A DNA stretch of 64,000 bases from Pomphorhynchus laevis (GCA_012934845.2 WNNJ02003189.1:52977-116976); one strand, 5' to 3'. Shown: positions 1-10,574, numbered from the stretch's first letter. The notes: a model not told the origin generated them from the letters alone. Numbers and translations: made by a program.

Positions 1-960
1 TGCTGGCTCATGATAGATAGTATATGGATCTATCTGATGTAATCTTGAAATTTCTGTTTTTTATTTTTGTATCCGTAGTTGTAACTTATGATCTATCAAG
101 GTTTTAACATTATACAATATAACGATAAATATATTGAACATACCAGAATGATTGTTCTTACTAAATTGTCGAAATCGGTAAAATTTTCATGCCTTCACAT
201 AAAATAGCAGAACATTTTATAAACTACTCTATCAAGGAAAAAGTATCGATCCCGGATAGCAAATTCAGAAAGTTATCGCATATTATGAAAGTCTATGCAT
301 ACTGAACTTCCAATTTGAGATTTCTATAATATTAAATTCTATAACATTGAATTTAGCAACGAAGACATTCTGTTTAATTTACCTTTCAAATACTCTTCAG
401 GTGCTGGTCATATTCCATCACTACATCTACACTAACTGACTATTCTTAGTTGGAAGTACTATTCTTAGTACTTACTCTTAAGATGATATCAGTGTGTAAC
501 GAACATTACGTATTAATAAAAAAAATCCAATTCCAAGTAATGTGCAAACAAAACAAATATAATAATAACGTAAAAGAAATTACAAAAAGCTTATCTTTGA
601 ACTGTGTTATTGTGTACACTAATAAACTAAAGGTTTCGTGTTGAATTCGTGATCAGTTTGATATTACTGGTATTCAAAATGACTTGGACTCAATAAATTA
701 ATTTTGCATATCTAATGGAATATTGATAAATTCTACTAAATGTTAATACATGAGGATAGCTCATTTATACAATCACAGCTCCTATTAAATTAGTAACATA
801 TCTATAAATAAAACACAAATTTCATGATTTACGAGTAACAATGTGTGATATGAATTTACCATTCCGATAAAACGTCATCAACATGTAGCTTTATTAATAT
901 CATTATTCAATCTTTTGGATAATTATAAATACGTATCATTATAAATACGTATAAATGTTT
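1..960. other. AT-rich non-coding stretch
   Basis: No gene is supported here. The longest open frame, a 64-codon one at 450-644, has low-complexity composition and resembles no family I recognise. The stretch ends just before the 3' end of a LINE at about 970. Confidence 0.5.
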
Positions 961-969
961 GTTTCACTA

Positions 970-2075
970 GGTAAAAAGGATTTATTTCGATGTGGCAAAT
1001 TCGTGGCGACACATACTTACATGATCACAACAAAAAGAAACAAAAAAATCTAAATCATTTGTAAAGAAGGTGGAAACGGAGGAGGTATTTGAATGTGATA
1101 AATGAAGGAGCGCAGCGGATGTTGAGTGGGAGCTGATTCCATGCGAGGGGGCGGCAACGAGGAAGGATCGAATACCGTAGTTATTGGAGTAAATTGGAAC
1201 GTGGGGTGAAGGTAATAACGGGAATGCAGTGATAAAGATGTAGGGCGAGTGTCGTCTAAGAAAAGGAGGTTGATGAACGATGGGGAGCCGACAGCGATGA
1301 GATGAAAAGTTACGAGAAGAACGCGGAGTTGGATGCGGGATGTGAATGGTGGGCCAGGAGAGTTGGGCAAAATATGTGGATGTGTGGTCAAAGCGACGGA
1401 GACGAAAGAGCACTCGAACGGCGGTGTTGATTATTCGTTGTAGCAGTAGGATTATGGATTTTAGAGAATTGGCGAAAAGGCTAAGGCAGTAATCAATTTT
1501 AGGGAAAAGAAGCGATGAAAGAATAGACATACAAAAACGGAAGTCGATAAGTGGCCGGATACGGCGGATGTCACGGAGAATTAAGTTAGACGAGCGGACC
1601 TTGTCACTGACGAAGGGTTTAAAGGAAATGTGATCATCGAAATAGGAGCCTAAGAAAGTAAGATTGTGGACTATGGGGATGATTTATGAGGCAAAAGATA
1701 CAGGGGAGGATATAGATAGGCGTTTGTAGATAGAAGAAATACAGTTGGAAGTAGAAATGCCGATATTGTGTACGCGATTAGCGGGTGCATGAGCATAGAT
1801 AAAGTTGTCATTGGCGTATTGCATGACGTTAAAGGAGTAATGTTTGATAAACAAATATGGATCGCCAAGTAGAAGCGAGAAAAGCAGGGGACGTAGGACT
1901 GAACGAGTTGGGACCCCTTAGAAAATAGGGATGGGATGATGATGAATTAGAACATACGCTAAAAAACGGTCGGGTAGATATGAGGCAAATCATGCTACGG
2001 ATGAGTAAAAAAAAGCCGTAATCATAACGGAGGCGAGAAAGTGGATGGAGTGGTCAATAATGTCGAAGGCGGATA
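970..2075 (-). mobile_element. LINE family A copy, 5'-truncated, 3' half of RT ORF
   Basis: On the minus strand the frames read as the C-terminal third of a non-LTR reverse transcriptase, with the recurring family A phrases FPKIDYCLS and SPSFINLLFLDD. The 3' end at about 970 carries the A-rich tail and the short GC-rich hairpin found at the end of every family A copy here. It is collinear with 30664-31745 and 19981-20950. Frames change several times, and a piece is missing around 1690-1720 compared with 31040-31130. It is therefore a dead 5'-truncated insertion. The internal frame at 982-1530 is only part of the original ORF. Confidence 0.8.
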
Positions 2076-2099
2076 TGAGTTTGAGTTTTTGTATGCGTG

Positions 2100-2640
2100 C
2101 CAACTGCACGCTTACAAGATTACGAACAAAAAAGAACACAGTAAAAGTCACAGATTAATTAGTTAATTGTTGAAATAGAATCGGATTTGGCATTTGAAGC
2201 ACGGCATTGATGTTAATTGACGTATATGAATGGGCAGGTGATTCCACGAGAGAGGAGCTGCCACTATGAATAAGCAAAAGCCAGAAGAGGTAGAGTAGTT
2301 TGGGACATGTAAAAGAAGGGAATTACGGGAACTCAAGGAACAGTAAACAGAACGATAATTGTCGAGAAAAGGAAGATTGAGAAATGAAGGGGTATGAAAA
2401 GTTATTAGGAAAAAGTATTGATAAGAAAACGAATTTGAACACGACAATAAATTGTAGGCAAATCGATAGAAGCAAGATGGTAGGATGTATGATCAAAACG
2501 ATGAAGATGGAGTACTCAGATTGGTGCGTTGAAAAGGATGAAGAGTGGATTTTGGTGAGCTGGAAAATATACTCAGACAGTAATCCAGTCTTGAGAAAAT
2601 GAGTAAAGATATGAGAGTCATACATTATTATTAACTGACC
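2100..2640 (-). mobile_element. Diverged LINE family A-like 3' fragment
   Basis: The minus-strand frame at 2163-2447 keeps the order of the family A C-terminus (FLNLPFLDN, then SRNSLLLHVPNYS, then FIVAAPLSWNHLP), but the DNA is clearly more diverged than at 970-2075. A degenerate family A 3' hairpin and tail lie near 2100-2140, abutting the neighbouring copy head to tail. It is an old 5'-truncated copy. The plus-strand frame at 2384-2602 is an antisense shadow. Confidence 0.65.
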
Positions 2641-2890
2641 GCCAAAAGAGCAAAGCTTAAAACAGGGGCATCAGTAAAAAAGAGAGAGAAATAAAAAAAA
2701 TAATCAACAAAATAGCTGAAACAAGTCAGGATTCAAGGCGGAATTCAGCACGAAGATAATTTTTCAATTCTAATACATGTGTGGCCTCAACAACAGTAGA
2801 TGGTAATTTATTCCAATGTTTGACAATTCGTCGTCTTATGTCACCTCGGTTCCGCTTCGGTCCCAGTTTGTGTACAAGTTTAAGCTTGTG

Positions 2891-3981
2891 TCATCGTAGA
2901 TTTTCATTAGCAGAAAGTGTAAATAGAGGGTTTAAAACGTGCTTAGAAGACTGCAGTGTCCTCCACACCAACATTAAATCTGCTTTAATTAAGGACGTCT
3001 CAACATCGCATATGCCTAGAACGTCTAGTCTCTGAGGGTAGGGAATATCTCGAATAGAAGAAACCATATTGCTAGCTTTACGGAGAATGCCCTTAAGTAA
3101 ACGCAAATCACCCTTAGATTGCGAAAAGACTGCTGATGAAGCATATAGCATATGATAAAGGGCAATCGAAGGAAACAGCACCCTAAATGAGTCAACATCT
3201 ATTGAACCTAGCGTTCTTCGTAGTAGCCCTATAAAGCGTTGACATTTGCTTACAATATATCTTACATGATGACTCGATGAAAGATTGTTAGATAATATAA
3301 TACCGAGATCCTTGACTTGATCAACATTCTTAATGGTAGCTCCGCCTAAAGTGTACGAGCCAGAGTACATCAAGTGACCTAAATGCATGTGATAGGTCAT
3401 TTCTATGCTAATAGTAAGATCATGTGAGTTGCACCACGAGTGTATAAAATCTATGTCCTTCTGAAGCCGGTTATGTTTGGAAAGATCCCGAATACCATTC
3501 CAAATTTTGATATCATAGGCGTACATCGAAAATGAGCAATTGACATGACATATGTTATTGACATATATGTAGAACAGAGTAGGACTTATGACTGAACCTT
3601 GAGGTACGCCACTCGACATTGTTCGCCAACGTGATAAAGGGTTTTAACTTTCACCGCAAATAACCTATCTTAAAGGAAACAATTTAACCATCGAAGGATG
3701 CTACCTCTAATGCCCACATCAAATAATTTACTAATTAAAATGATATGATTAACCCTATCGAAGGCCTTTGATAAATCGAAAAACAGAATAACAACTCAGT
3801 GTCCAACCTTCAAGGAATCACACCAGCTAGCTCGTGCACTAACTAAATTAGTAGTAGCAGACCACCAATATCGGAAACCATGTTGATGAATATTTAGAAT
3901 ACAATATTTTTCTAGGTATGATGTCAGAGAACGCAAAATTAGCTTTTTCAGAATCTTGCATGCCTCACAAGTCAGGCTCAC
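2891..3981 (-). pseudogene. LINE family B ORF2, reverse transcriptase part (broken)
   Basis: The frame at 2891-3619 begins at a GVPQGSVISPTLF motif (the RT palm segment before the catalytic box). It continues through YAYDIKIWN, a degenerate form of the usual YADDLKIW: the first aspartate of the catalytic pair is replaced by tyrosine. It then runs through the C-terminal region (LDVLGI, SLIKADLMLVWRTL). Upstream, 3796-3981 holds the QHGFRY segment. The two parts are out of frame with each other. With the catalytic box mutated and a frameshift present, the enzyme is dead. Confidence 0.75.
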
Positions 3982-4051
3982 TGGTCTATAATTCCCAGCA
4001 GCAGCTCTTGAACCTTTCTTGAAAATGGGCTTAATGGTGGCTTTTTTCCAC

Positions 4052-5463
4052 TCAAAAGGTAAAATTCCTGAATCTATGGAGCAACGGTAAATAAGCCAAA
4101 GCGGAAAGCATAGTGCTAATGCAGTCTCGCAATACGATCGATGGTATATTATCAGGACTACTAATGAACGAAGGTTTTAATTTTCTTAGCTCATCGAATA
4201 AATGCAGAACAGAGATTTCGACACTGGATAATATAGGGTGATCTATAATATCAGATGAAAGTAACTGATTGCTATCATTTGAAGGACTCGATATGCTAAT
4301 AAGTTCATAGTGATCTGTAAATGCTTCTGCAATTTCGCTCGCATTATTGATAGAATTTCCCTCGGAGTTCATTAAGCTAAACGAATCCCATTGAGAATAT
4401 CTCCGACCACGAATAAAACTAAATATATTTCGAGAATTCTGATTAAAGGACTTACACATGCTAGTAAAATAGGTATGACGTATACTTCGTTTAATCGAAG
4501 TGACTCCATTTCTAATAACCTTGTATGAGGAGAAAGATCTAATACCCCGTTTGAAATCCAGGAAGGCGCGATCTCGTTTTACTAGAAGAGATCGTATGGA
4601 CGCATCCACCCATACAGGATGCTTCAGTCTTTTTCGAATAGAGCATACAGGCATATGTGCCAATAATATTGAGAGTAAAGTATTTCGGAACAAGTCCCAC
4701 GCTGGCTGTATTCCTAAAATATAAGGGTTGGGCCATTGAATATTTGAGAGAAGTGTTATAATAGTGGAATAATCGGCTTTCTTGAAATTCGGAAATTTAT
4801 TACAATTAGAAGATACTTTGAGATCACGGTTAATAAGAAAATCGATGGTAGCATGATCACTTGAACCGATTGGAGGACCGTACTTAATATTCCCAATAGC
4901 ATTCTCCTTGACAGTAATACATATGTCGAGCAAAGAAGACTTATCCTTCCTATATCGCGTATGCTCATGGACATGCTGAAATAAGTTTAAAGTATTAAAA
5001 ACTTCTAAGAGTTCACAAGAACCATGATCACACCCACTAATGGGAACATAATCCTTCCAGTTTACTTTTGGCATATTAAAGTCTCCTAAAATAACCAAAT
5101 CTCCATCTTTAGACATTTTTACATAACTAAGCAGAAAGAATTGAATAGAGGCAGTTGACGAACATGGAGGTTGGTAAAATATACCGGACGTTAGGTTGCT
5201 AATCCCTTGGTTAATAGATACCCACAAATAATCATATTCAGACGAAGAATTACTAGATTCGACTATTTTTACAGATAATGGGTCTCTTATATAAAGAGCG
5301 ACACCAACACACTGCGGCATTGTCTATCCCCACGAATAAGAGTATATCCCTCGATACTTATTTCAGAATCAAGTATGTCTATACTTAGCCAGGTCTCAGT
5401 GAGAGCTATTATATCGTACCGCGTCGTCGACAAACGCACCGTCAATTCATCTAATTTATGGTA
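4052..5463 (-). pseudogene. LINE family B ORF2, AP-type endonuclease and linker (broken)
   Basis: The long frame at 4052-5320 carries the endonuclease landmarks in order: GVALYIRD, LVILGDFNMPKVNW, LLDICITV and SSDHATIDF. After the linker (HPVWVDASIRSLL) it reaches the start of the RT region. The extreme N-terminus (LDELTVRLS, then ALTETWLS) lies in another frame at about 5320-5463, so there is at least one frameshift near 5320. The family is the APE-like endonuclease of CR1/Jockey-type LINEs, which nicks target DNA for target-primed reverse transcription. Confidence 0.75.
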
Positions 5464-5489
5464 AATGCTAAGTTGTTCGATGAAGATGA

Positions 5490-6240
5490 CTATATCACAT
5501 TTCTAATTATTAAATAAAGTGATCGGTCAGCAATTTTTGATCTAGACTTATGAGGATTAGAAGAGCTAGCATCTGAACCCGAAGATGAGCATGCATGATT
5601 TGATGTTGGTATACTTAGACAGATTGATTTATCACAATTGGTAAAAGATACTGCATTATTCATTGGGTTACTGTTTAGATGGTCGATTTTGCTTTCGCAG
5701 AGGGAGATATGAAGTTCAGATATTGATGTCGAAGGCGCATGATTAATTTGTTTTTCAGCAGAAGGAAACTCAGGGTTGTCCGTGCTGTCCTCGACAGAGA
5801 CTGCATAATTATCGCATAGTGATAATGGTTTTACTTGATAATTCATATCGTTCGAATGAATGATATTGCTAAACAAGCGACTGCTGGTAGCTTGACACGA
5901 TTTCGTCATATGACTGTTTGTATTACAGGTACTAGAGACTGATAGCTGGTCAGCATGTGACTCATCCACAATGACGATTGAAGTTTGCTGAGAATGATTG
6001 CAATTTGTGGCTAACTGTAGTAATTCGGAAGCACAGAATCCGCAGAGAAATTCTTTTGACAATATGTGCTTAGATCGGCTTGACGGCATTGCGACGGTTG
6101 TCTATACATCGCATCCAGATTTACTACACACAACCTCGTGTCGTTCATAAGCAGGATCAGCGTTTACTGAATCAGAACTACACTTAGCGCTATTGTTGTG
6201 GGTTTGTTTCTTAGTTCTCGTCTTATTTGTCTTTGCCATT
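5490..6240 (-). pseudogene. LINE family B ORF1 (zinc-finger protein), one early stop
   Basis: The natural start is the ATG at 6240, giving MAKTNKTRTKK, which matches the MARTKKTETKK start of the copy at 34559. The protein then reads VVCSKSGCDV, an in-frame TAG at about 6106 where other copies have tryptophan, then TTVA and EFLCGFCASELL. The two cysteine pairs and conserved W-T-T-V form the PHD-like zinc-binding module seen in every ORF1 here. The frame then stays open to 5490 but lacks the C-terminal RNA-binding part found in intact copies. Confidence 0.7.
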
Positions 6241-6402
6241 TATATTGTAAGAATTTTAATAACCAAAACAATTTTAACGTCTTTGTTCTTTGTTCTTAGT
6301 TTTCTCGTCTTTGTTGGTAAGAATGTGTGCTTAAGCTGTTAAAGTTTTAAGAGTTAAACTTTTAAGAGTTAAAACTAGCTTTTAAGGTTTAAGACTTGTT
6401 AG

Positions 6403-7341
6403 AGTCTTAAGCTGTTAAAGTTTTTCAGTATTAATTCTACAAAAGAATTTTTAGCACAGACAAAAGGAATAAATTTTCAAAATATAAATACATACGATTT
6501 TAGTACTCTTTATACAAATCTAGGTTTAGTAGATATTAAAGAAGCGTTAGTAAATTTAGTTAATCTTATATTCGAAAAAAGATATACATATATATGTTAT
6601 AATAATTATAACACCTATCTAACAAAAATTAAACCATCAAATAAATATAAATATATGGATAAAATTGAATTAATAGAATCCTTAAATATTTTGATAAATC
6701 AAAATTATTTAAAAGTAGGGACATCTATATTTAGACAAGTAAAAGGTGTTCCAATGGGTGGTAATAGTAGCCCAATTATAGCTGACTTGTTTTTAAGCTT
6801 TATAGAATATGAATTTGTTCATAACTGTGTAAAAACTAAATCTAAACAATATAAATATATGAAATATATATTTCGATACATTGATGATATATGTGTATTT
6901 AATTCTAATAATTTTTATTCAATTAGTGAGCACATTTATCCAGAAAGCCTTATTCTTAACAAAACCAATATTAATGATAAAGAAGGTGTATATCTAGATA
7001 TGAACATTAAATTAACATTAACTAAAACTACTATTAATTTAAATCGTAAAGATGACATATTTAAATTTACAAGAAACATATTTTTGCATGAGCATTCATG
7101 CATACCATATAATATAAAATATAATACATTAAATAATGAAATTTTAAGAATTGCAACAATATGTAATGATATTGGCTTTCTTCAAAATCATTTAAATAAT
7201 TTAATAGATACATATTTTAAACTAGGTTACTATAAAAATAACATCAAGCAGAAAATAGTAAAATATATAAATCAACACAATAATATAAAGAATAAATTTA
7301 AACTCTTAAGTGGCAAATTTTTATGGATGGATAATAAATAA
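6403..7341 (+). CDS. Penelope-like element reverse transcriptase, partial (no start)
   Basis: The open frame runs from 6403 through an internal ATG at 6655 to a stop at 7341. Upstream of that ATG it encodes YDFSTLYTNL, the classic first RT motif of PLEs, so the ATG is not the true start. Then come FRQVKGVPMGGNSSPIIADLF (RT motif 4 with the preceding strand) and FRYIDDICVFN (catalytic YIDD). Next come KEGVYLDMNIKL and the thumb-like IPYNIKYNTLNNEI and LGYYKNNIKQKI. The protein stops soon after the thumb, so no C-terminal GIY-YIG endonuclease is encoded. The missing N-terminus could carry one, as in the Naiad/Chlamys-type PLEs, or the element could be endonuclease-less. Confidence 0.8.
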   Translation, partial: SLKLLKFFSINSTKEFLAQTKGINFQNINTYDFSTLYTNLGLVDIKEALVNLVNLIFEKRYTYICYNNYNTYLTKIKPSNKYKYMDKIELIESLNILINQNYLKVGTSIFRQVKGVPMGGNSSPIIADLFLSFIEYEFVHNCVKTKSKQYKYMKYIFRYIDDICVFNSNNFYSISEHIYPESLILNKTNINDKEGVYLDMNIKLTLTKTTINLNRKDDIFKFTRNIFLHEHSCIPYNIKYNTLNNEILRIATICNDIGFLQNHLNNLIDTYFKLGYYKNNIKQKIVKYINQHNNIKNKFKLLSGKFLWMDNK

Positions 7342-7381
7342 TATACTTTGTATTAGAATAAGATACTAGATAGTTATTTCA

Positions 7382-7471
7382 GAGGAAATACATCATTAGC
7401 ATGTATTTGGCCCCGCTGCTATGTTGGGTAGATGAGTTAGGGGCCGAAACCTGATAGCATAGCAGTTCCTC
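7382..7471 (+). ncRNA. Candidate structured RNA in PLE 3' tail: pseudoknot closed by an outer stem
   Basis: Complementary segments read by eye on the PLE sense strand are as follows. Outer stem: GAGGAA 7382-7387 with TTCCTC 7466-7471. Hairpin: AAATACAT 7386-7393 with ATGTATTT 7401-7408. Pseudoknot stem 1: GGCCCC 7409-7414 with GGGGCC 7440-7445. Pseudoknot stem 2: CTGCTATG 7416-7423 with CATAGCAG 7458-7465. The last two interleave. Related copies lie at 8448-8537, 60710-60801 and 61275-61375. Function is unknown; a template-recognition or self-processing RNA is possible. Confidence 0.55.
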
Positions 7472-7712
7472 CTGATGACCTATAATTCTTATTCTGATAC
7501 AACGTCTGTTATTTATTAGTCAATTCATAAAAATGACGTTTATTTTAAATTTCATTTTTTTAACTTGATTTAAATTATAGAAAATCTAAAAACAATTATT
7601 AATTTTATTATTTAATTATTAAATTTTGATTTAGCATTATTATGTTTTGTTTATTTTATAATTATATTAAATACGTAGACTCAGTTAGCTGATTTAATTT
7701 AGTGTGTTTAAG

Positions 7713-8218
7713 CTCATACATAATGGGAAATCGATCAATCTACGAATTTGACGGAGGTTGCGGAGAATCAAGGTAGATAAGCGTACTTTATCACTAACGA
7801 AATGTTTAAGTGAATGTCGGTTGTCGAAATGGAAACCTAAGAAAACGGGATTGTCAACGATAGGAATAATTGTAGCATTTAATGATACGGTGGGAGGTTC
7901 TACGCTGATACGCCCATGAAGGATCTACATTATTTTTGATTTATTAGGATTTAGAGAAAGATGAAGAGAAGAAAATGACTGAAAATTGAGGCAATACAGT
8001 TAGAGGCAGAAATGCTAAGATCATAAATACGATAAGCAGGTGCGTGAGCATATTGAAAATGTCATCAGCATATTGCATAACATGAAAATTAAATGTATGA
8101 GAGATAGAAGACAAATCACCGAGAAGAAGAGAGAAAAGCAAAGGGCCTAATGCTGAGCCTTGCAGAACACCGGACGGGATGGAAGAAGGATGGAAAAGAG
8201 AAAAGTTAGAACAAATCA
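7713..8218 (-). mobile_element. LINE family A-like fragment between two inverted PLE copies
   Basis: The minus-strand frame 7944-8219 reads IPSGVLQGSALGPLLFSLLLGDL followed by MQYADDIF, the RT palm and catalytic box of a family A-like LINE. The DNA toward 7740 aligns with the downstream region of the family A copies (compare 1540-1680) with considerable divergence. Both ends are abrupt and abut PLE 3' tails in opposite orientation, so this is a host or LINE segment caught between two PLE insertions. Confidence 0.65.
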
Positions 8219-8447
8219 AATCAGCTAACTGAGTCTACGTATTTAATATAATTATAAAATAAACAAGACATAATAATGCTAAATCAAAATTTAATAATTA
8301 AATAATAAAATAAATAATTTTTATGAGATTTTTTTAATAATTTATATCAAGTTAAAATAGAAAATTGGAATTTTCAAATAAAGTCATTTTATGAATTGAC
8401 TAATAAATAACAGACGTTGTATCAAAATAAGGATTAGAGGTCATCAA

Positions 8448-8537
8448 GAGGAACTGCTATGCTATTAGGTTTCAGCCCCTACATCCTCTACCGAGCATAG
8501 TAGCGAGGCCAAATACGTGTTAAGGACGTATCTCCTC
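8448..8537 (-). ncRNA. PLE tail structured-RNA motif, copy 2
   Basis: The plus strand reads GAGGAACTGCTATG at 8448-8461, then CATAGTAG at about 8496-8503, and closes near 8537. The CTGCTATG/CATAGTAG stem survives with one G-U pair. The side hairpin changes from ATACAT/ATGTAT in copy 1 to ATACGT/ACGTAT here, a paired change that keeps the stem. The GC-rich pseudoknot stem has mismatches in this copy. Confidence 0.5.
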
Positions 8538-8586
8538 TGATTAAATTTGATTACATAGTATCTTATTCTAATACAAAGTATATTAT

Positions 8587-8968
8587 TTATTATCCATCCA
8601 TAAAAATTTTTCGCATCTATTAAATATGCATCTATTAAATTATTTAAATGATTTTGAAGAAAGCCAATTTCATAACATATTGTTGCAATTCTTAAAATTT
8701 TATTATTTAATGTATTATATTTTATATTATACGGTATGCATGAATGCTCATGAAAAATATGTTTCTTGTAAATTTAAATGTCATCTTTACGATATAAATT
8801 AATAGTAGTTTTAGTTAATGTTAATTTAATGTTAATATCTAGATATACACCTTCTTTATCATTAATATTAATTCTATTAGTAAAAAGGCTACCTGGAAAA
8901 ATTTGTTCGGTTATTGAATAAAAATTTCTAGAGTTAAATACACATATATCATCAATATATAGAAACAT
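8587..8968 (-). pseudogene. PLE reverse transcriptase remnant
   Basis: The minus-strand frame 8774-8968 contains YIDDICVFNSRNFYSI and KEGVYLDINIKL, nearly the same as copy 1. Downstream sequence toward 8587 continues the thumb region in another frame. Only the second half of the RT remains, so this is a dead copy. Confidence 0.75.
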
Positions 8969-8974
8969 TTATTT

Positions 8975-9145
8975 CATATATTTAATATAAATATATTAAT
9001 ATTAATATATTTATATTAATATATATAAATATATAAATATATTTATATATTAATATATATACATATATATTTCATATATATGAAATATATATGAAACTGG
9101 TAAGATATTACCAGTTTCGTATCTTTACCGGGACTGGTAATATAT
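8975..9145. repeat. AT microsatellite and small hairpins
   Basis: From 8975 to about 9090 the sequence is an irregular (TA)/(ATATTA) run with many self-complementary stretches. Just after it, CTGGTAAGATATTACCAG forms a perfect short hairpin near 9098. A related CTGGTAAGATATCTT sequence occurs in reverse at about 51610-51630, next to the sibling LINE copy, so the hairpin likely belongs to that LINE's 5' flank. Confidence 0.6.
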
Positions 9146-10320
9146 TTTCATTTATTAATTTCTCCCCGTCTCAACTGACGAAGTATCATCTGTTCTCATG
9201 TCCTTGCTAAGCAAAACCTCACATGCCAATACCCTGCCTACCCACATACTTAAATTCATATGCTCATTGATATTATCTTTCGTCACCGGTTTGTTTAACT
9301 CGTCCATCCTCAGTTGTATCTTTCATTCACACTCGAAATCCGACAACGTTCGTCCCTTCCTTAAGAAACAATCGCTCGATCACTCACTTCCTTCTAGCTA
9401 TCGCGCATTTTCACTCCTTCCTACTCTTTCCAAGCTCCTAGAGCGCCTTATCTTAACACATATCAACGTTTAACTCTCTTCGTCCAATCTGCTTTACGCT
9501 CTAATAACTTCACAGATATCGCCTGCATGAAAGTTTACAAAGACCTACTTATTTCTCGTGACAAGGCTCTATCAAAAACCAAACAAGTCTAAAATAATGT
9601 GGATCTTCCCCCGTAAACCAAACATATCTCCTCCCACTGTATCTTTTGTCTCATCGATCATCCCCATAGTTCACAATCTCACTTTCTTAGGCTTCCATTT
9701 CGATGATCACCTTTCCCTTAAACCCTTCGTCCGTGACAAGGTCCGCTTGTCTAACTTAATTCTCCGTGACATCCGCCGTATTCGCCCCCTTATCGACTTC
9801 CGTTCTTGTATGTCTCTTCTTTCATCGCTTCTTTTCCCTAAAATCGATTACTGCCTTAGCATTTTCGCCAATTCTCCGAAATCCATCATCCTACCACTAC
9901 AACGCATAATCAACTCCGCCATTAGAGTGCTCCTACGTCGCTTCGAATGCACATCCACATATCTTGGCCAACTCTCCTGGCCTACCATCCACCTCCGCAT
10001 ACATCTCCGCCTTCTCGTAACTTTTCGTATCATCGCTGTCGGCTCTCCATCGTTCATCAACCTCCCTTTCTTAGACGACACTCGTCCCACCTCTTTATCA
10101 CTGCATTCCCGTTATTCCCTTAACCCCACTTTCCCAATTACTCCAATAACTACGGTCTCCGATCCTGCCTCGTTTCCGCCCCACTCACATGAAATCAGTT
10201 ACCACTCGACGTCCGCCGCGCTCCATCCTTTATTGCATTCAAATGCCGCATCTGTACCCACCGCCTCGAAGCATGATTCAGATTTTTTGTTGTTGTGGTC
10301 ATGTAAATAAATAAAGATTT
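9145..10320 (+). mobile_element. LINE family A copy, internally deleted subfamily
   Basis: From about 9198 the plus strand reads the RT N-terminal region (TLPTHILKFICS, SHSKSDNVRPFLKKQ, SYRAFSLLPTLSKLLERLI). It then jumps near 9575 past the catalytic core straight to KSKIMWIFPRKPNISPPTVSF and on to the C-terminus. The deletion junction (ggctctatcaaaa) is the same as in the copies ending at about 46965 and 51190. The 3' end lacks the usual hairpin but keeps an AATAAATAAA-type tail near 10300-10320. Confidence 0.75.
9558..10310 (+). pseudogene. LINE family A RT C-terminal region, core deleted
   Basis: A 250-codon open frame covers the family A C-terminus: FLGFHFDDHLSL, SSLLFPKIDYCLSIF, LGQLSWPTIHLRIHLRLL and SPSFINLPFLDDTRPTSLS. 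It cannot be a working RT, because the FADD/YADD box and the GVPQG motif lie in the deleted part. The frame has stayed open over this length, so the insertion is not very old. Confidence 0.75.
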
Positions 10321-10436
10321 TCTTAAAAGCAATGATACATCAAATAATAAACAAGTTGTCATTAGAGAAAAATAAAAAACATAGCATGTCTGAGAATTCT
10401 TCTTTCTTCAGTCTGTATAAAGTCCTCTATTTTGGT

Positions 10437-10490
10437 CATGTAACCGTGCGCCGGCACCCATTTGCCACGTAAAAATATTTTTTCTTTATC
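10437..10490 (+). mobile_element. Extreme 3' end of a family A LINE
   Basis: The segment GGTCATGTAACCGTGCGCC and its following ATTTGCCACG match the last ~50 bp of family A copies (compare 20000-20030 and 46200-46225 in reverse). It is a very short 5'-truncated insertion or a displaced tail. Confidence 0.55.
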
Positions 10491-10574
10491 AGTTTTGTTG
10501 TGGTATGTCAATGAACGCATTAGAGGAGCGGCAAAGTGAAAAAATATGAATAACCTGCACCGTTCTTACAATAT

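Larger units (their letters stand above)
2690..6430 (-). mobile_element. LINE family B copy, near full length but decayed
   Basis: From right to left this holds a leader (6241-6430, with imperfect aagagttaaa-type repeats), ORF1 (5490-6240), and endonuclease plus reverse transcriptase segments (5463 down to 2891). An A-rich tail lies near 2690. The gene order and protein motifs match the intact family B copies at 13.4-17.4 and 25.8-30.4 kb. The reading frame is interrupted many times, so the element is inactive. The 5' side at about 6403-6430 abuts a Penelope-like element on the other strand. Confidence 0.8.
6403..7712 (+). mobile_element. Penelope-like element (PLE), 5'-truncated copy 1
   Basis: A plus-strand Penelope-type reverse transcriptase frame (6403-7341) is followed by a 3' tail of about 370 bp. 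The tail contains a compact predicted RNA structure (7382-7471) and ends near 7712 with a sequence containing CTCAGTTAGCTGATTT. The same tail, inverted, ends the copies at 8219 and 60.3-61.1 kb. The 5' end is cut and joins the leader of a LINE near 6403-6430. The frame that is present has no internal stop from 6403 to 7341. Confidence 0.8.
8219..8990 (-). mobile_element. Penelope-like element copy 2, 5'-truncated, inverted relative to copy 1
   Basis: The 3' end at about 8219 carries the same tail end as copy 1, and the structured motif sits at 8448-8537. The minus-strand RT remnant lies at 8587-8968. The 5' truncation runs into an AT microsatellite at about 8980. Relative to copy 1 the thumb region has lost about 25 codons near 8620. 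Confidence 0.75.

Noticed and set aside
450-644. 64-codon frame near the window start
   Set aside because: Low-complexity AT-rich translation with no domain or splice support.
7446-7480. GAAAC and CTGATGA in the PLE tail as a hammerhead ribozyme
   Set aside because: GAAAC precedes CTGATGA, and the segments around them do not pair as stem II in the permuted order. Another copy reads TTGATTA instead of CTGATGA. A hammerhead is not supported.
10301-10446. A 130-bp insertion bounded by a GGTCATGTAA direct repeat (target-site duplication)
   Set aside because: The repeated string is part of the family A LINE 3' end itself, so two LINE tails side by side explain it better.
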